A stretch of 64,000 nucleotides of DNA from Nocardia carnea NBRC 14403 (GTDB lineage Bacteria; Actinomycetota; Actinomycetes; Mycobacteriales; Mycobacteriaceae): positions 186,001-250,000 of the forward strand of contig NZ_BAFV01000039.1 in the NCBI RefSeq assembly GCF_000308515.1, read 5' to 3'. Shown in pieces: positions 47,921 through 56,414 of this stretch (position 1 is the first letter of the stretch; the number at the start of each line of letters is the position of its first letter). Below the pieces are notes generated by a model. It was not told the DNA's origin. It was given only the letters and a program-made list of their open reading frames with translations, and did no database searches. Made by a program: the position numbers and the translations under genes.

Positions 47921-48037
47921 ATGGGATCCCTCGCGGAAATTTTGGGCATGGGTACCGCCAGCGCCGGCGGACTCGGCACCAACCTGGTGAATGCCTTGGT
48001 CACCCTCAGCGGTGGCACGCCCGCTCCCGGCAAGTAG
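47921..48037 (+). CDS. Tiny glycine-rich peptide, partner of the preceding gene (38 residues)
   Basis: The ATG at 47921 is preceded by AAGGAGA at a proper distance. The product begins MGSLAEILGMGTASAGG, continues GLGTNLVNALVTLSGG and ends TPAPGK. It has no signal peptide, one acidic and one basic residue, and several Ser/Thr that could be acylation sites. It is 76 bases after the first peptide gene and is followed by a terminator, so the two form a two-gene unit under one promoter. I recognise no known family. Confidence 0.7.
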   Translation: MGSLAEILGMGTASAGGLGTNLVNALVTLSGGTPAPGK

Positions 48038-48051
48038 ATCCGGGACCAGAC

Positions 48052-48085
48052 GAGGGGTCCATCCGATACGACGGATGGACCCCTC
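48052..48085 (+). terminator. Terminator of the small-peptide unit
   Basis: A perfect 14-bp inverted repeat (GAGGGGTCCATCCG at 48052-48065 and its complement at 48072-48085) encloses the loop ATACGA. It lies 14 bases after the second peptide gene. There is no long T tract, which is common for actinobacterial terminators. Confidence 0.75.
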
Positions 48086-48174
48086 CGCCATGAGCCATGG
48101 CGTACCCCTGCAACCCGTGCCGTCGGGCACGTTCCGCGGTCGGGACCACGCCGGACGATACCCCTGAGGCGCAA

Positions 48175-49200
48175 ATGAAATCACTCCTGCGGGGCCCTCG
48201 GCGGGCACTTGTTCTGCTCGCGTCGGCGGCCCTTCTGACATTCGGCACCGCGGCGACTACGTCCGCCGATCCCGACGCATCCATCGTTTCCCGGACACCC
48301 GGCACCGGACGTTCGCTCGAGATCACGGTGTACTCCCCCTCCATGCAGCGCGATATCGCCCTGCAGGTGCTGCGCCCGGCCGACACCGGGACGCCCGCGC
48401 CCACGCTTTACCTGCTGAACGGCGCAGGCGGCGGTGAGGATGCCGCGAGCTGGTCGGCGCAAACCGACGTGGCCGGTTTCTTCGCGGACAAACACGTGAA
48501 TATCGTGATCCCACTGGAAGGCGCCTTCAGTTACTACACCGACTGGCAGCAGCCCGATGCCGGGCTGGCGGAAAACCTCGGGAACAACGGTCGCAATATG
48601 TGGGCGACCTTCCTCACCGAGGAGCTACCACCGGTGGTCGACGCCGCCTTCGCCACCACGGGCGCCAATGCCATAGCCGGTATCTCCATGGCCGCGACCT
48701 CGGTTCTCGACCTCACCATCCGCGCGCCCGAACTGTATCGCGCTGCGGCAGCTTACAGCGGTTGCGCGATGACCAGCGATCCACTGGGACAGGCCTTCGT
48801 CACGCTGGTCGTCGGCCTCGGCGGCGCCGACTCCGAGAACATGTGGGGCCCGATCGGTGGTCCGGGCTGGCAGGAACACGATCCCTACCTGCAGGCGCAC
48901 CGGCTCCCTGATATCCCGATGTACATCTCCAGCGGCAGCGGACTACCCGGCCGCCATGACACGGCGACGAGCCCCCGCCTACACGGAGACCAGAAGATGC
49001 TGTGGAACCAGCTACTGGTCGGCGGCGGGATCGAGGCCGCGGCCGATTACTGCACCCGCGCACTTCAGCAGCGCACCCACGAGCTCGGCCGCACCGATAT
49101 CGTCTTCGATCTGCGCCCCTCCGGTACCCATTCCTGGGGGTACTGGGAGGACGATCTGCATCGTTCCTGGCCACTGCTGGCCGCAGCGCTGGGTGCCTGA
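48175..49200 (+). CDS. Secreted mycolyltransferase, antigen 85/MytC family
   Basis: This predicted mycolic-acid acyl transferase acts outside the membrane on trehalose mycolates, arabinogalactan or protein acceptors. The 341-residue product has a signal peptide (ALVLLASAALLTFGTAATTSA) and an alpha/beta-hydrolase with antigen-85 hallmarks: TLYLLNGAGGGEDAASW, FSYYTDWQQP, the nucleophile in AIAGISMAATSVLDL (Ser about 165) and the catalytic His in PSGTHSWGYWEDDL (about 321). Start is ATG 48175. It begins 138 bases after the small-peptide pair, which makes protein mycoloylation of those peptides a testable idea. Confidence 0.9.
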   Translation: MKSLLRGPRRALVLLASAALLTFGTAATTSADPDASIVSRTPGTGRSLEITVYSPSMQRDIALQVLRPADTGTPAPTLYLLNGAGGGEDAASWSAQTDVAGFFADKHVNIVIPLEGAFSYYTDWQQPDAGLAENLGNNGRNMWATFLTEELPPVVDAAFATTGANAIAGISMAATSVLDLTIRAPELYRAAAAYSGCAMTSDPLGQAFVTLVVGLGGADSENMWGPIGGPGWQEHDPYLQAHRLPDIPMYISSGSGLPGRHDTATSPRLHGDQKMLWNQLLVGGGIEAAADYCTRALQQRTHELGRTDIVFDLRPSGTHSWGYWEDDLHRSWPLLAAALGA

Positions 49201-49228
49201 TTCCGGATCCGCGGGGCGGCATCCGGAA
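49201..49228. terminator. Hairpin between the convergent mycolyltransferase and WS/DGAT genes
   Basis: TTCCGGAT (49201-49208) and ATCCGGAA (49221-49228) form an 8-bp stem with a GC-rich 12-base loop directly after the mycolyltransferase stop. It could end transcription from both sides. No T tract is present. Confidence 0.5.
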
Positions 49229-49241
49229 CCGGCATCCCACC

Positions 49242-50681
49242 TCAGCCGAGGGCGTCGGCCAGATCGCGGAACGACTGCATCAGCAGTTCCCGGTAACGTT
49301 CGGCATCGGGCATCATCGCCGAATCCACCTGGAAGGTGAGCACCAGTTCGTCGCCCTGCGAGGAAACGAGATGCCGCAGGCCGTCCCCGTCCAGAACCGG
49401 TAGCACGCCGAACGCGCGGAGCAGCGGTGCACCACGGAAGGCCAAACCCTCGCCGGTCGGCGGAACATTGCTGATCGTGGTGTTGCTCAGCGGAATCGAA
49501 TCGACGTCGGCGAACGATCGCTGGGCCCGGGCCCAGCCGGCCAGCCGCAGCAACCAGGCCGGCGAGGTCTCCACCCGAGCGGCATACCGCAGAACCGCCG
49601 GATCGATGTTGCGGCGGCGTTCCCGGCGCACCGATTCCCGGATCGCCGCCAGCCGGGCCGGCGGATCGGTGACACCGGTGTGCAGATCGACGGCCATCTG
49701 ACTGAGTCGGTTCGCCGAATCCCACTCCGCGATACCGCGCAACGATATCGGCACCATGGCGGCCAGCGAATCAGGCGGAGTTTCCTGCTTCTCACCCAGG
49801 TAGGCAGCCAGCGCCCCGGATACAACGGTCAGCATTACATCGTTGACTGTCGTACGTTCGGGACAGCGGGCGCACACAGCTTTGACCTCCGATAACGCCA
49901 GCGTCACCTGATCGACCGTACGGCCGGGACCGGCCGGGCGATTGAACCGAGTGGCGGGCCGGATGGGCAGCGGTTCGCCCAGCAGCCCGGCCGCGGCCCG
50001 GGCACGTACTTCCGTCCCGGCCGCGGCGGAGCGACGCAGGCCGGTCACGAAACACGCCAGGCGGTAGGGAAACAGTAGTGCGGCACGGATACCCACGATC
50101 GCCGGCCGCCAGGGGGCACCACCCGGCACGGCCGGGGCCGTACGCCCGCTGAACAGTTGCGCTTCCAGCTCCCGGGTCGCCACACCGTCACCGGCGCTGT
50201 GGTGGAACTTCAGTGCGAGTATCGTCGTCGGCCCGGGGGCGCCCGGCACCCCGTGGACTCGATCGAAGAAATGGAACATCCACGGTGGACGTCCGAGATC
50301 GACTCGTGCCACTGTTATCTCACCCAGCCGGCGCCGCACCGTATCCCAGTCCGCACCGGCCGGTTCGACAAGCACATGGCCGGCGATATCGAAGGCCGGA
50401 TCGGGAACCCAGTAGGGCAGGTCCAGGTTGAATGGCACCCGCCGCAACCTGCGCCGGAACAGCGGCGCGAGCCCCACCCGCTCCTGCGCCCAGCACACTG
50501 CCGCGGCGGTATCGAGCGGTTCCGCGCCGCGGCAATCGAATACGTAGACAGCAACGATGGTCGAGGGATGCCGGTCGGTTTCGTCGTAGTAGAACACGGC
50601 ATCCCGCGGGGCCAACTGTTCCGTCACCGCTGAGGTTTTCGCCGTGGCCGCGTCGACCGCGCTGTCAATTCCTGCGCTCAT
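49242..50681 (-). CDS. Wax ester synthase/diacylglycerol acyltransferase (WS/DGAT)
   Basis: The enzyme transfers acyl-CoA to diacylglycerol or long-chain alcohols to make storage lipid. The 479-residue product has the active-site HHxxxDG (KFHHSAGDG, about 160), PLSNTTISNVPP-type sequence near 395 (family motif SNVPGP) and the overall two-domain length. Start is ATG 50681 with AGGAACAGG upstream; a longer frame to 50981 is non-conserved. It is convergent with the mycolyltransferase gene. Confidence 0.9.
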   Translation of the reverse strand: MSAGIDSAVDAATAKTSAVTEQLAPRDAVFYYDETDRHPSTIVAVYVFDCRGAEPLDTAAAVCWAQERVGLAPLFRRRLRRVPFNLDLPYWVPDPAFDIAGHVLVEPAGADWDTVRRRLGEITVARVDLGRPPWMFHFFDRVHGVPGAPGPTTILALKFHHSAGDGVATRELEAQLFSGRTAPAVPGGAPWRPAIVGIRAALLFPYRLACFVTGLRRSAAAGTEVRARAAAGLLGEPLPIRPATRFNRPAGPGRTVDQVTLALSEVKAVCARCPERTTVNDVMLTVVSGALAAYLGEKQETPPDSLAAMVPISLRGIAEWDSANRLSQMAVDLHTGVTDPPARLAAIRESVRRERRRNIDPAVLRYAARVETSPAWLLRLAGWARAQRSFADVDSIPLSNTTISNVPPTGEGLAFRGAPLLRAFGVLPVLDGDGLRHLVSSQGDELVLTFQVDSAMMPDAERYRELLMQSFRDLADALG

Positions 50682-51209
50682 ACCTGTTCCTACGGACCGA
50701 TTTCGTGGTGAAAAGAATGCCCGCGGAAAGCAGGCAGACCGATCGACATTATCGCGATCCCGACCCGACGTGAGGCGGAACAGGTATGTTCTGGAGCAGT
50801 AAAATTTCAGAACAGGGAAAACGGTGGGCAACAGTCCGCCACAGACCGGACCGGAATTCTCAGGGGAATTCCCTTTCCGACCCCCACCTTCAGGACAGAA
50901 CAGCACCGGATCGACCTTTCCGTCGAGCCCGCCGCCGCGGGTCCACACGGTTTCGGCCGGCTCCCTGGAAGAGGGCGGCACCCACGCTCCGCAACCTCAC
51001 CGGCAGCCGAGCCACCGGCGCCCCGGAGTGTCCGGGACACCGCGCGAGATAGCGACAGATTCTTTGCTGAGGATTAGCTGTAACCCCGTACCGCGAGCAT
51101 CGCAGTTCCACCGGAGCCGAACCGACCGGCACATCGTTCCGGAGAATGCAGCCCGGCAGTGACGGCGACCGCCGGGCACCCGATTCCGACCTCGTATCCT
51201 GGTCGGGTT
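50682..51209. other. Divergent intergenic region upstream of WS/DGAT and cobG
   Basis: These 528 bases hold the promoters of WS/DGAT (minus) and cobG (plus). Near 50784-50811 TGTTCTG and CAGAACA form an inverted repeat with a 14-base AT-rich spacer, with a further GAAC/GTTC pair just before it; this may be an operator. Open frames on both strands (for example plus from 50824) look like non-coding shadows. A TATCCT box lies nine bases before the cobG ATG. No cobalamin riboswitch motif was found here. Confidence 0.35.
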
Positions 51210-52391
51210 ATGTCACGCACCACCGCCGATTCCTGCCCCGGCGTCCTCCGGCTGCACGAGGCCGCCGACGGACCGCTGGCGCGGATCCGCGTACCCGGCG
51301 GACGACTGCCCCCCGCACAGGTCCAGGCACTCGCGCAGGCCGCGCACCGGCTGGGCGACGGAAATATCGAACTGACCTCCCGCGGCAACGTCCAGCTCCG
51401 GCGGGTACATAACGCCGGCGCACTCGCCGACCTCCTGGGCGACGCCGGACTTCTGCCGAGCCGGACCCATGAGCGGGTCCGCAATATCGTCGCCTCCCCA
51501 CTGTCCGGGCGTATCGGCCCGCACCCCGATATCCGGCCGCTGGTAACCGCACTCGATACCGGCCTGCTCGACTCCCCGCAGCTGGCCGGCCTCCCCGGCC
51601 GAGTGCTGTTCACGCTGGACGACGGCCGCGGCGATGTGAGCGCCCTGCACCCCGATATCGGGATACACGCCCTCGGCGACGACCGTTTCGCCCTGGTGCT
51701 GGCCGGCCGGGACAGCGGAGTACGGGTATCGACCACCGAGGCGGTCGATACCCTCCTGGCCGCCGCGCACGGCTTCCTGGAAATCGGGACCGGCCAGTGG
51801 CGACTCCAGGAGATCGACGGCGGCACCGAACGCCTCACCGCCCGGCTGGGCCGCTCCCCCGGCACCGAACGTCTGGAATTCGCCGAGCAGGCCGGCCCTC
51901 CGATCGGCTGGCTCCCGCAGAACGATGGGCTCGTCGCACTCGGCGCCGGTGTGCGCTTGGGCTCCCTATCCGCCCGCACCGCCGAATTCCTGGCCGCGAT
52001 CGAACGCCCGATCCTGCTCACCCCGTGGCGCAGCCTGGTGATCACCGATCTCGACGAGGGACCGGCCGAGCAGGTGGTCCGAGTACTGGCGCCGATGGGG
52101 CTGCTCTTCGACGCCGGCTCACCGTGGCTGCGGATCACCGCCTGCGCGGGCCGGCCGGGTTGCGCGAAATCGCATACCGATATCCGCGCCGACGCCGCGG
52201 CCGCTGTCGAAGCCGGCCGCACCACCGCAGCAGCTACTGCCGAAGCCGATGCGGTCCCCGCGGCGTCAATCGTGACGGCCGGCCGGCAACACTGGTCCGG
52301 TTGTGACCGGCACTGCGGGCGACCGGCCGGGCCGATCACCGAGGTCACGGCTACACCGGACGGTTACCAGGTCGTCTCTCCCATCGACTGA
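51210..52391 (+). CDS. cobG: Precorrin-3B synthase CobG
   Basis: CobG is an oxygen-dependent Fe-S enzyme that hydroxylates precorrin-3A at C20 and forms the lactone before ring contraction. The 393-residue product has two nitrite/sulfite-reductase ferredoxin-like half domains (SCPGVLRLHEAADGPLARIRVPGG; ELTSRGNVQLR) and the [4Fe-4S]/sirohaem-type cysteines ACAGRPGCAKSHTD and HWSGCDRHCGRP near the C-terminus. Start is ATG 51210; an upstream in-frame start adds non-conserved residues. Its presence shows the aerobic cobalamin route. Confidence 0.93.
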   Translation: MSRTTADSCPGVLRLHEAADGPLARIRVPGGRLPPAQVQALAQAAHRLGDGNIELTSRGNVQLRRVHNAGALADLLGDAGLLPSRTHERVRNIVASPLSGRIGPHPDIRPLVTALDTGLLDSPQLAGLPGRVLFTLDDGRGDVSALHPDIGIHALGDDRFALVLAGRDSGVRVSTTEAVDTLLAAAHGFLEIGTGQWRLQEIDGGTERLTARLGRSPGTERLEFAEQAGPPIGWLPQNDGLVALGAGVRLGSLSARTAEFLAAIERPILLTPWRSLVITDLDEGPAEQVVRVLAPMGLLFDAGSPWLRITACAGRPGCAKSHTDIRADAAAAVEAGRTTAAATAEADAVPAASIVTAGRQHWSGCDRHCGRPAGPITEVTATPDGYQVVSPID

Positions 52392-52406
52392 AACCCGCCC
52401 CGCCCC

Positions 52407-53258
52407 TCAGGCCTTGCGAACCCGCTCGATTCCGGCGTACGCACGCGGCGCGTAGCGCAGGCGCTCCGGGAGCAGCGGCCAGACGGTACGCACCGTTGTC
52501 GCGAAGAGGCCGAAGAGTTTCTGATCGAGCGGGCGCCAGCGCAGGTCCAGAATTTCGCGGGCTCGTTGGGGCATGAGCGCATTGGCCAGCCAGACATTGA
52601 ACGCCATGACCGGCCGCCAGATCACCGACCACACCGGCTCCGGGATACCGGGCATGGCGGGGATCCGGGTACTGCCGAGGCCGAGCGCGAAATCGGTGGT
52701 CGCATTGGCTTCCAGCACCTCGTCGATGGTGCGGTTCCAGTATTCCTCGAACTCGGCGTAATTCGAGACCAGCACCCGGTCGGACAGTCCGTACATCCGC
52801 CACCAGGTGACCCCTTCGGCGATCAGCTGATCCTTCTCCGCGGCGGTCAGCGGGGTGCCGAAATGCTCGTTCAGGGCGAGGGTGAGTTCGACGAATGTGG
52901 CGTGGGTCCACCAGTACACGTCCGGGTTCAGCGCGTGGTAGCGCTCGCCGCGGGAGTCGGTGCCCTTCAACGGGCGGTGGTAGTCGCGGACGCGGCCGGC
53001 CTGCGCCTCGGCATCGGCGTCGTAGATCATGCCCTGGATCTGCGGCAGGGAGCGGATCAGGCGATCCCAGGGGTCGGCGAAGAAATTCGAATGGTCCTGG
53101 AGCGCGGCACCTACCGCCGGATGCATGTTCTGCAGGATGCCGGTGCGCCCGAGGAACAGCATGTTCCGCAGATCGCCGGCGTATTTCCAGGTCAGCGAAC
53201 CGGGGCCGATCGGTGCGCCGGCCGGGGCGGACGGAACGGCGGTGTTCGGAGCACCCAT
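52407..53258 (-). CDS. DUF2236/oxygenase-MpaB-family protein
   Basis: The 283-residue protein matches the DUF2236 family (latex-clearing/MpaB-type haem-binding folds): GSLTWKYAGDLRNMLFLGRTGILQNMHPAVGAAL near the N-terminus, DPWDRLIRSLPQIQGMIY, and the conserved HALNPDVYWWTHATFVE (about 110). Helical and probably cytosolic. Reactions in the family include oxidative cleavage of unsaturated compounds; the role here is unknown. It is divergent from the alcohol dehydrogenase gene across 235 bases. Confidence 0.85.
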   Translation of the reverse strand: MGAPNTAVPSAPAGAPIGPGSLTWKYAGDLRNMLFLGRTGILQNMHPAVGAALQDHSNFFADPWDRLIRSLPQIQGMIYDADAEAQAGRVRDYHRPLKGTDSRGERYHALNPDVYWWTHATFVELTLALNEHFGTPLTAAEKDQLIAEGVTWWRMYGLSDRVLVSNYAEFEEYWNRTIDEVLEANATTDFALGLGSTRIPAMPGIPEPVWSVIWRPVMAFNVWLANALMPQRAREILDLRWRPLDQKLFGLFATTVRTVWPLLPERLRYAPRAYAGIERVRKA

Positions 53259-53385
53259 GGTCCGATCTCCTTCTCTCTCCGAGGCGAAGCTATGAGACGG
53301 ATGTTAGTTCACCATCTCACTCTCTCGTCTCCTCGGGTGCCGAAGGACACCGCGCTCGGCGAATAGCGACCCCGCCGGAGCAACT

Positions 53386-53425
53386 TTGTCGTATCGTTGT
53401 CCGGACTCTTGTCCATACAGTTGTT
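53386..53425. repeat. Four helically phased TTGTC direct repeats upstream of the alcohol dehydrogenase
   Basis: TTGTC occurs at 53386, 53397 and 53409 and TTGTT at 53421, i.e. every 11-12 bases, so all four lie on the same face of the helix. They sit about 70-110 bases before the NDMA-type alcohol dehydrogenase start and could bind a tandem-site regulator. A TACAGT at 53416 may be a -10 element. Confidence 0.5.
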
Positions 53426-53493
53426 CATGTGAGTTCGGAGCCCGTCCGCCCGGCCGCGCGACGGGCCCGGGGCGCTGAGAAAGCGAGTACACG

Positions 53494-54621
53494 ATGAAGA
53501 CCAAAGGCGCTCTCATCTGGGAATTCAACCAGCCGTGGCAGATCGAGGAGATCGAAATCGGCGACCCTCGTAAACACGAGGTCAAAGTCCAGCTCGAAGC
53601 CGCGGGGATGTGCCATTCCGACCACCATCTGGTCACCGGCGGTATTCCGATGATGGGTTTCCCGGTCCTCGGCGGTCACGAAGGGGCGGGCAAGGTCATC
53701 GAGGTCGGCGAGGCGGTCGAGGACCTCGCGGTGGGCGATCACGTGGTGCTGTCCTTCATCCCGTCCTGCGGGAAATGCCGGTCGTGTCAGGCCGGGTTGC
53801 GCAACCTCTGCGATCTGGGCGCGCTACTGCTCGCGGGCACCTCGGTGACCGACGGGTCGTTCCGGATCCAGGCCCGCGGCCAGGACGTCTACCCGATGGC
53901 CCTGCTGGGCACCTTCTCGCCGTACATGGTGGTGCACGAGAGCTCGGTGGTGAAAATCGATCCGTCGATCCCGTTCGAGGTCGCCTGCCTGGTGGGTTGC
54001 GGCGTCACCACCGGCTACGGGTCGGCGGTGCGCACCGCCGATATCCGGCCCGGCGACGATGTCGCGATCATCGGCCTGGGCGGAGTGGGTATCTCGGCGC
54101 TGCAGGGCGCCGTCCATGCCGGGGCCCGATACATCTTCACGGTCGACCCGGTGCCGTGGAAGCGCGAACAGGCACTGAAATTCGGCGCCACCCACGCCTA
54201 CGCCACCATCGAAGAGGCGACCGCCGCATGCGCGGAGATCACCTGGGGCGGTATGGCCAAGAAGGTGATCGTCACCGTCGGCGAGGTGCACGGTGAAGAT
54301 GTCGACAGTTGGATGGGGATCACCGCCAAGGCGGGCACCTGCGTACTCACCGCCATGGGCAGCCTCACCGAGAACCAGGCCACCCTGAACCTGTCCATGC
54401 TCTCGCTGCTGCAGAAGAACCTGCAGGGCACCATTTTCGGCGGCGGCAACCCGCACTACGATATCCCGCATCTGCTGTCGATGTACCAGGTGGGGAAGCT
54501 GAATCTCGACGATATGGTCACCCGGCAGTACCGGCTCGAAGATATCAACGAGGGCTATCAGGACATGCTCGCCGGACGCAATATCCGCGGGATCATCCGC
54601 TACACCGACGCCGACCGGTAA
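53494..54621 (+). CDS. NDMA-dependent (mycofactocin-associated) zinc alcohol dehydrogenase
   Basis: The 375-residue medium-chain dehydrogenase opens MKTKGALIWEFNQPWQIEEI, typical of the NDMA-dependent methanol/alcohol dehydrogenase group. Catalytic zinc ligands are in GMCHSDHH (about 39) and GGHEGAG (about 61), structural zinc cysteines in SCGKCRSCQAGLRNLC, and the NAD fold in IIGLGGVGISALQG. Members hold NAD tightly and re-oxidise it with mycofactocin. With the SDR at 32213 this makes two probable mycofactocin clients in the window. Phased repeats lie in its promoter. Confidence 0.92.
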   Translation: MKTKGALIWEFNQPWQIEEIEIGDPRKHEVKVQLEAAGMCHSDHHLVTGGIPMMGFPVLGGHEGAGKVIEVGEAVEDLAVGDHVVLSFIPSCGKCRSCQAGLRNLCDLGALLLAGTSVTDGSFRIQARGQDVYPMALLGTFSPYMVVHESSVVKIDPSIPFEVACLVGCGVTTGYGSAVRTADIRPGDDVAIIGLGGVGISALQGAVHAGARYIFTVDPVPWKREQALKFGATHAYATIEEATAACAEITWGGMAKKVIVTVGEVHGEDVDSWMGITAKAGTCVLTAMGSLTENQATLNLSMLSLLQKNLQGTIFGGGNPHYDIPHLLSMYQVGKLNLDDMVTRQYRLEDINEGYQDMLAGRNIRGIIRYTDADR

Positions 54622-54631
54622 CCCCGATGCG

Positions 54632-55057
54632 TTACGCGCGCCGCAGAGCGAGCACCGGAATCGTGCGGATCCCGCGGGCCTTCTCCTCGTACTCTGCGAA
54701 ACCCGGGTAGCGGCGGGCCTGTTCGGCATAGATCCGGTCCCGTTCCGCGCCCGATACCTCGGCGACGGTGACCGGATAGGTCTCGGTGCCACGCTCCACC
54801 GTGGCCTGCCCGGCCGCGGTGAGGTTGTAGTACCAGTCCGGATTGGTGGGAGCACCGGCCTTACTGGCGAATACGTAGATGACGTCGCCGGGATTCTGCT
54901 CGTCGGGCAGGTACATGGTCGGCGCCACGGATTCGCGCCCGCTTCTGCGGCCGCGGTGATGCACCAGCAGCATCGGCGCACCCTCGAAAGGCCCACCGAC
55001 GCGGCCCTCGTTGGCCCGGAATTCCTCGATGATCTGTGTGTTCCAGTTGTCGGCCAT
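54632..55057 (-). CDS. Deazaflavin (F420)-dependent nitroreductase family protein (Ddn-like)
   Basis: The 141-residue split-barrel protein of the DUF385/Ddn family has NTQIIEEFRANEGRVGGPFEGAPMLLVHHRGRRSG at the N-terminus and NPDWYYNLTAAGQATVE in the middle, the usual F420-contact region, ending RTIPVLALRRA. Such proteins reduce quinones or nitroaromatics with F420H2. It is convergent with the alcohol dehydrogenase (11 bases apart) and divergent from the PPOX gene at 55173. Confidence 0.9.
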   Translation of the reverse strand: MADNWNTQIIEEFRANEGRVGGPFEGAPMLLVHHRGRRSGRESVAPTMYLPDEQNPGDVIYVFASKAGAPTNPDWYYNLTAAGQATVERGTETYPVTVAEVSGAERDRIYAEQARRYPGFAEYEEKARGIRTIPVLALRRA

Positions 55058-55172
55058 ACCCGAGGATTATGCCGCCGGCCGGACCGCCACGCCCGGTATC
55101 GCAGACGTGTGGCGCGGATGCCCCTGCCTGCGCGCGGGTATCCGACGTTCCACGGTTGTCACACTGGTGTCC

Positions 55173-55583
55173 ATGGCGTTCAGCAACGACCCCGACGGCG
55201 ACCAGTTCTTCGCATTGCGCACCTACCGCGCCGATGGTTCCCCGGTGAGCACCCCGATCTGGCTGGCACCCGCCGGCGGCCGCTGGTACGGGTACACACC
55301 GGGCCGGTCCTGGAAGGTCCGCCGAATCCGCGCGGATTCCCGGGTCGACGTCGCCCGCAGCACATTCGACGGCACGCCGACGGGCCCCTGGCAATCCGGA
55401 ACCGCCCGGGTAATACCCGCCGACCAGGTGCGCTCGGCGAAGCGGGCGCTGACAGCCAAGTACGGCACCAAGTTCCGGGTCTTCGTACTCACCCTCCTAC
55501 TGGGCCGTTTCCGCCGCCACGGCGGGCAGGCAGTGGGGCTGGAAATCTATATTCCGGACGGACTACCGGTGTTGCGGCGCTGA
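55173..55583 (+). CDS. PPOX-class F420/FMN-dependent oxidoreductase, second copy
   Basis: The 136-residue split-barrel protein reads FALRTYRADGSPVSTPIWLAPAGGRWYGYTPGRSWKVRRIRADSRVDVA, the same layout as the protein at 20155, with an insertion PTGPWQSG and C-terminal GLEIYIP. It is probably the counterpart of mycobacterial Rv2061c, which also lies near cobN. Start is ATG 55173 with no clear Shine-Dalgarno. It is divergent from the Ddn-like gene. Confidence 0.83.
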   Translation: MAFSNDPDGDQFFALRTYRADGSPVSTPIWLAPAGGRWYGYTPGRSWKVRRIRADSRVDVARSTFDGTPTGPWQSGTARVIPADQVRSAKRALTAKYGTKFRVFVLTLLLGRFRRHGGQAVGLEIYIPDGLPVLRR

Positions 55584-55669
55584 AACCGGGGAGGCACACG
55601 CCGCTGTCCTGAAACGCTCGGAGCGGGTTCCCGGTCGGCCCGGTCCGCACCCCTCCGCGGCCAGGTATC

Positions 55670-56281
55670 TCAGCGCACGCACAGCGGAGCGATATCGGGT
55701 ATGCCGCCGGTGGTCGGTGACGTGAGGTATATGCATGGGCTCTGCCCCGCCGCTTCGATTGCGGTACGCACCTGCCGCCAGGCCGGGGCGTCCAGCGCGA
55801 CCCCGCGCGCCAGCACGAATCCGGAGAGCCGGCTCGGGTCGGTGACCACGGCCCAGGAGTAGTCGGGAGCGAGTGCGGTGACGATGTAGTTGGGCGGCCC
55901 GTCGATCGAGTCCTGACCGGGCACACCGGCGAAACTCACGTGCAGTTGCGCCCGGGTGAACGGATCGGTGACCTTCGCGGTACCCCGGATCTCGTTGCTA
56001 CCGCCCGTCCAGGTCGTGCACCGGTTGTACACCGCGATATTCCCCTGCGCGTCCGGCGTGTATTCGGCGCGGGTATCGCGGGCACATTCCAGATTGAACG
56101 GCTGCGGGACGGCCGCGAGTTGATTCCAGGTCCCGAGATACCGGTCCAGATCCAGGGCGGGTACGGGCGCCGGACCGGTGGGTGGTGGCTGCGCGGCGAC
56201 GGTGCCGGCGGTGAGCGCGACCCCGGCGGCGAGTGCGGAGATGAAGCCGAGAATGCGATGAACTGCGCGATACGTGGTCAC
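55670..56281 (-). CDS. Secreted lipocalin-family protein
   Basis: The 203-residue protein has a signal peptide ([22 protein letters not shown], about 10-32) and a lipocalin opening LDLDRYLGTWNQLAAVPQPF with the GxW motif; NIAVYNRCTTWTGGSNEIRGTAKV and the final LAPDYSWAVVTDPS agree with Blc-type lipocalins. Cys pairs in ECARD, NRC, PCIYL and PLCVR could form disulfides outside the cell. Start is GTG 56281 with GAGGAG upstream. Ligand unknown; Blc proteins bind fatty acids or lysolipids. Confidence 0.85.
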   Translation of the reverse strand: MTTYRAVHRILGFISALAAGVALTAGTVAAQPPPTGPAPVPALDLDRYLGTWNQLAAVPQPFNLECARDTRAEYTPDAQGNIAVYNRCTTWTGGSNEIRGTAKVTDPFTRAQLHVSFAGVPGQDSIDGPPNYIVTALAPDYSWAVVTDPSRLSGFVLARGVALDAPAWRQVRTAIEAAGQSPCIYLTSPTTGGIPDIAPLCVR

Positions 56282-56414
56282 GGTGGCTCCTCGTGAATCG
56301 GCGGATGGACCCATCCTACGGAACCGTGAGCTGCGGTGATCCAGAAGACGCCCCGTCGCCGTACAGAGGTGGGTCCGAGTTGGTGGAAATGAGACACCGC
56401 CGGGATCAGGCGGT

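Noticed and set aside
50824..51162. Plus-strand frame in the WS/DGAT-cobG gap
   Set aside because: Proline/arginine/serine-rich translation without motif, weak start context, and an overlapping minus-strand frame of similar quality.
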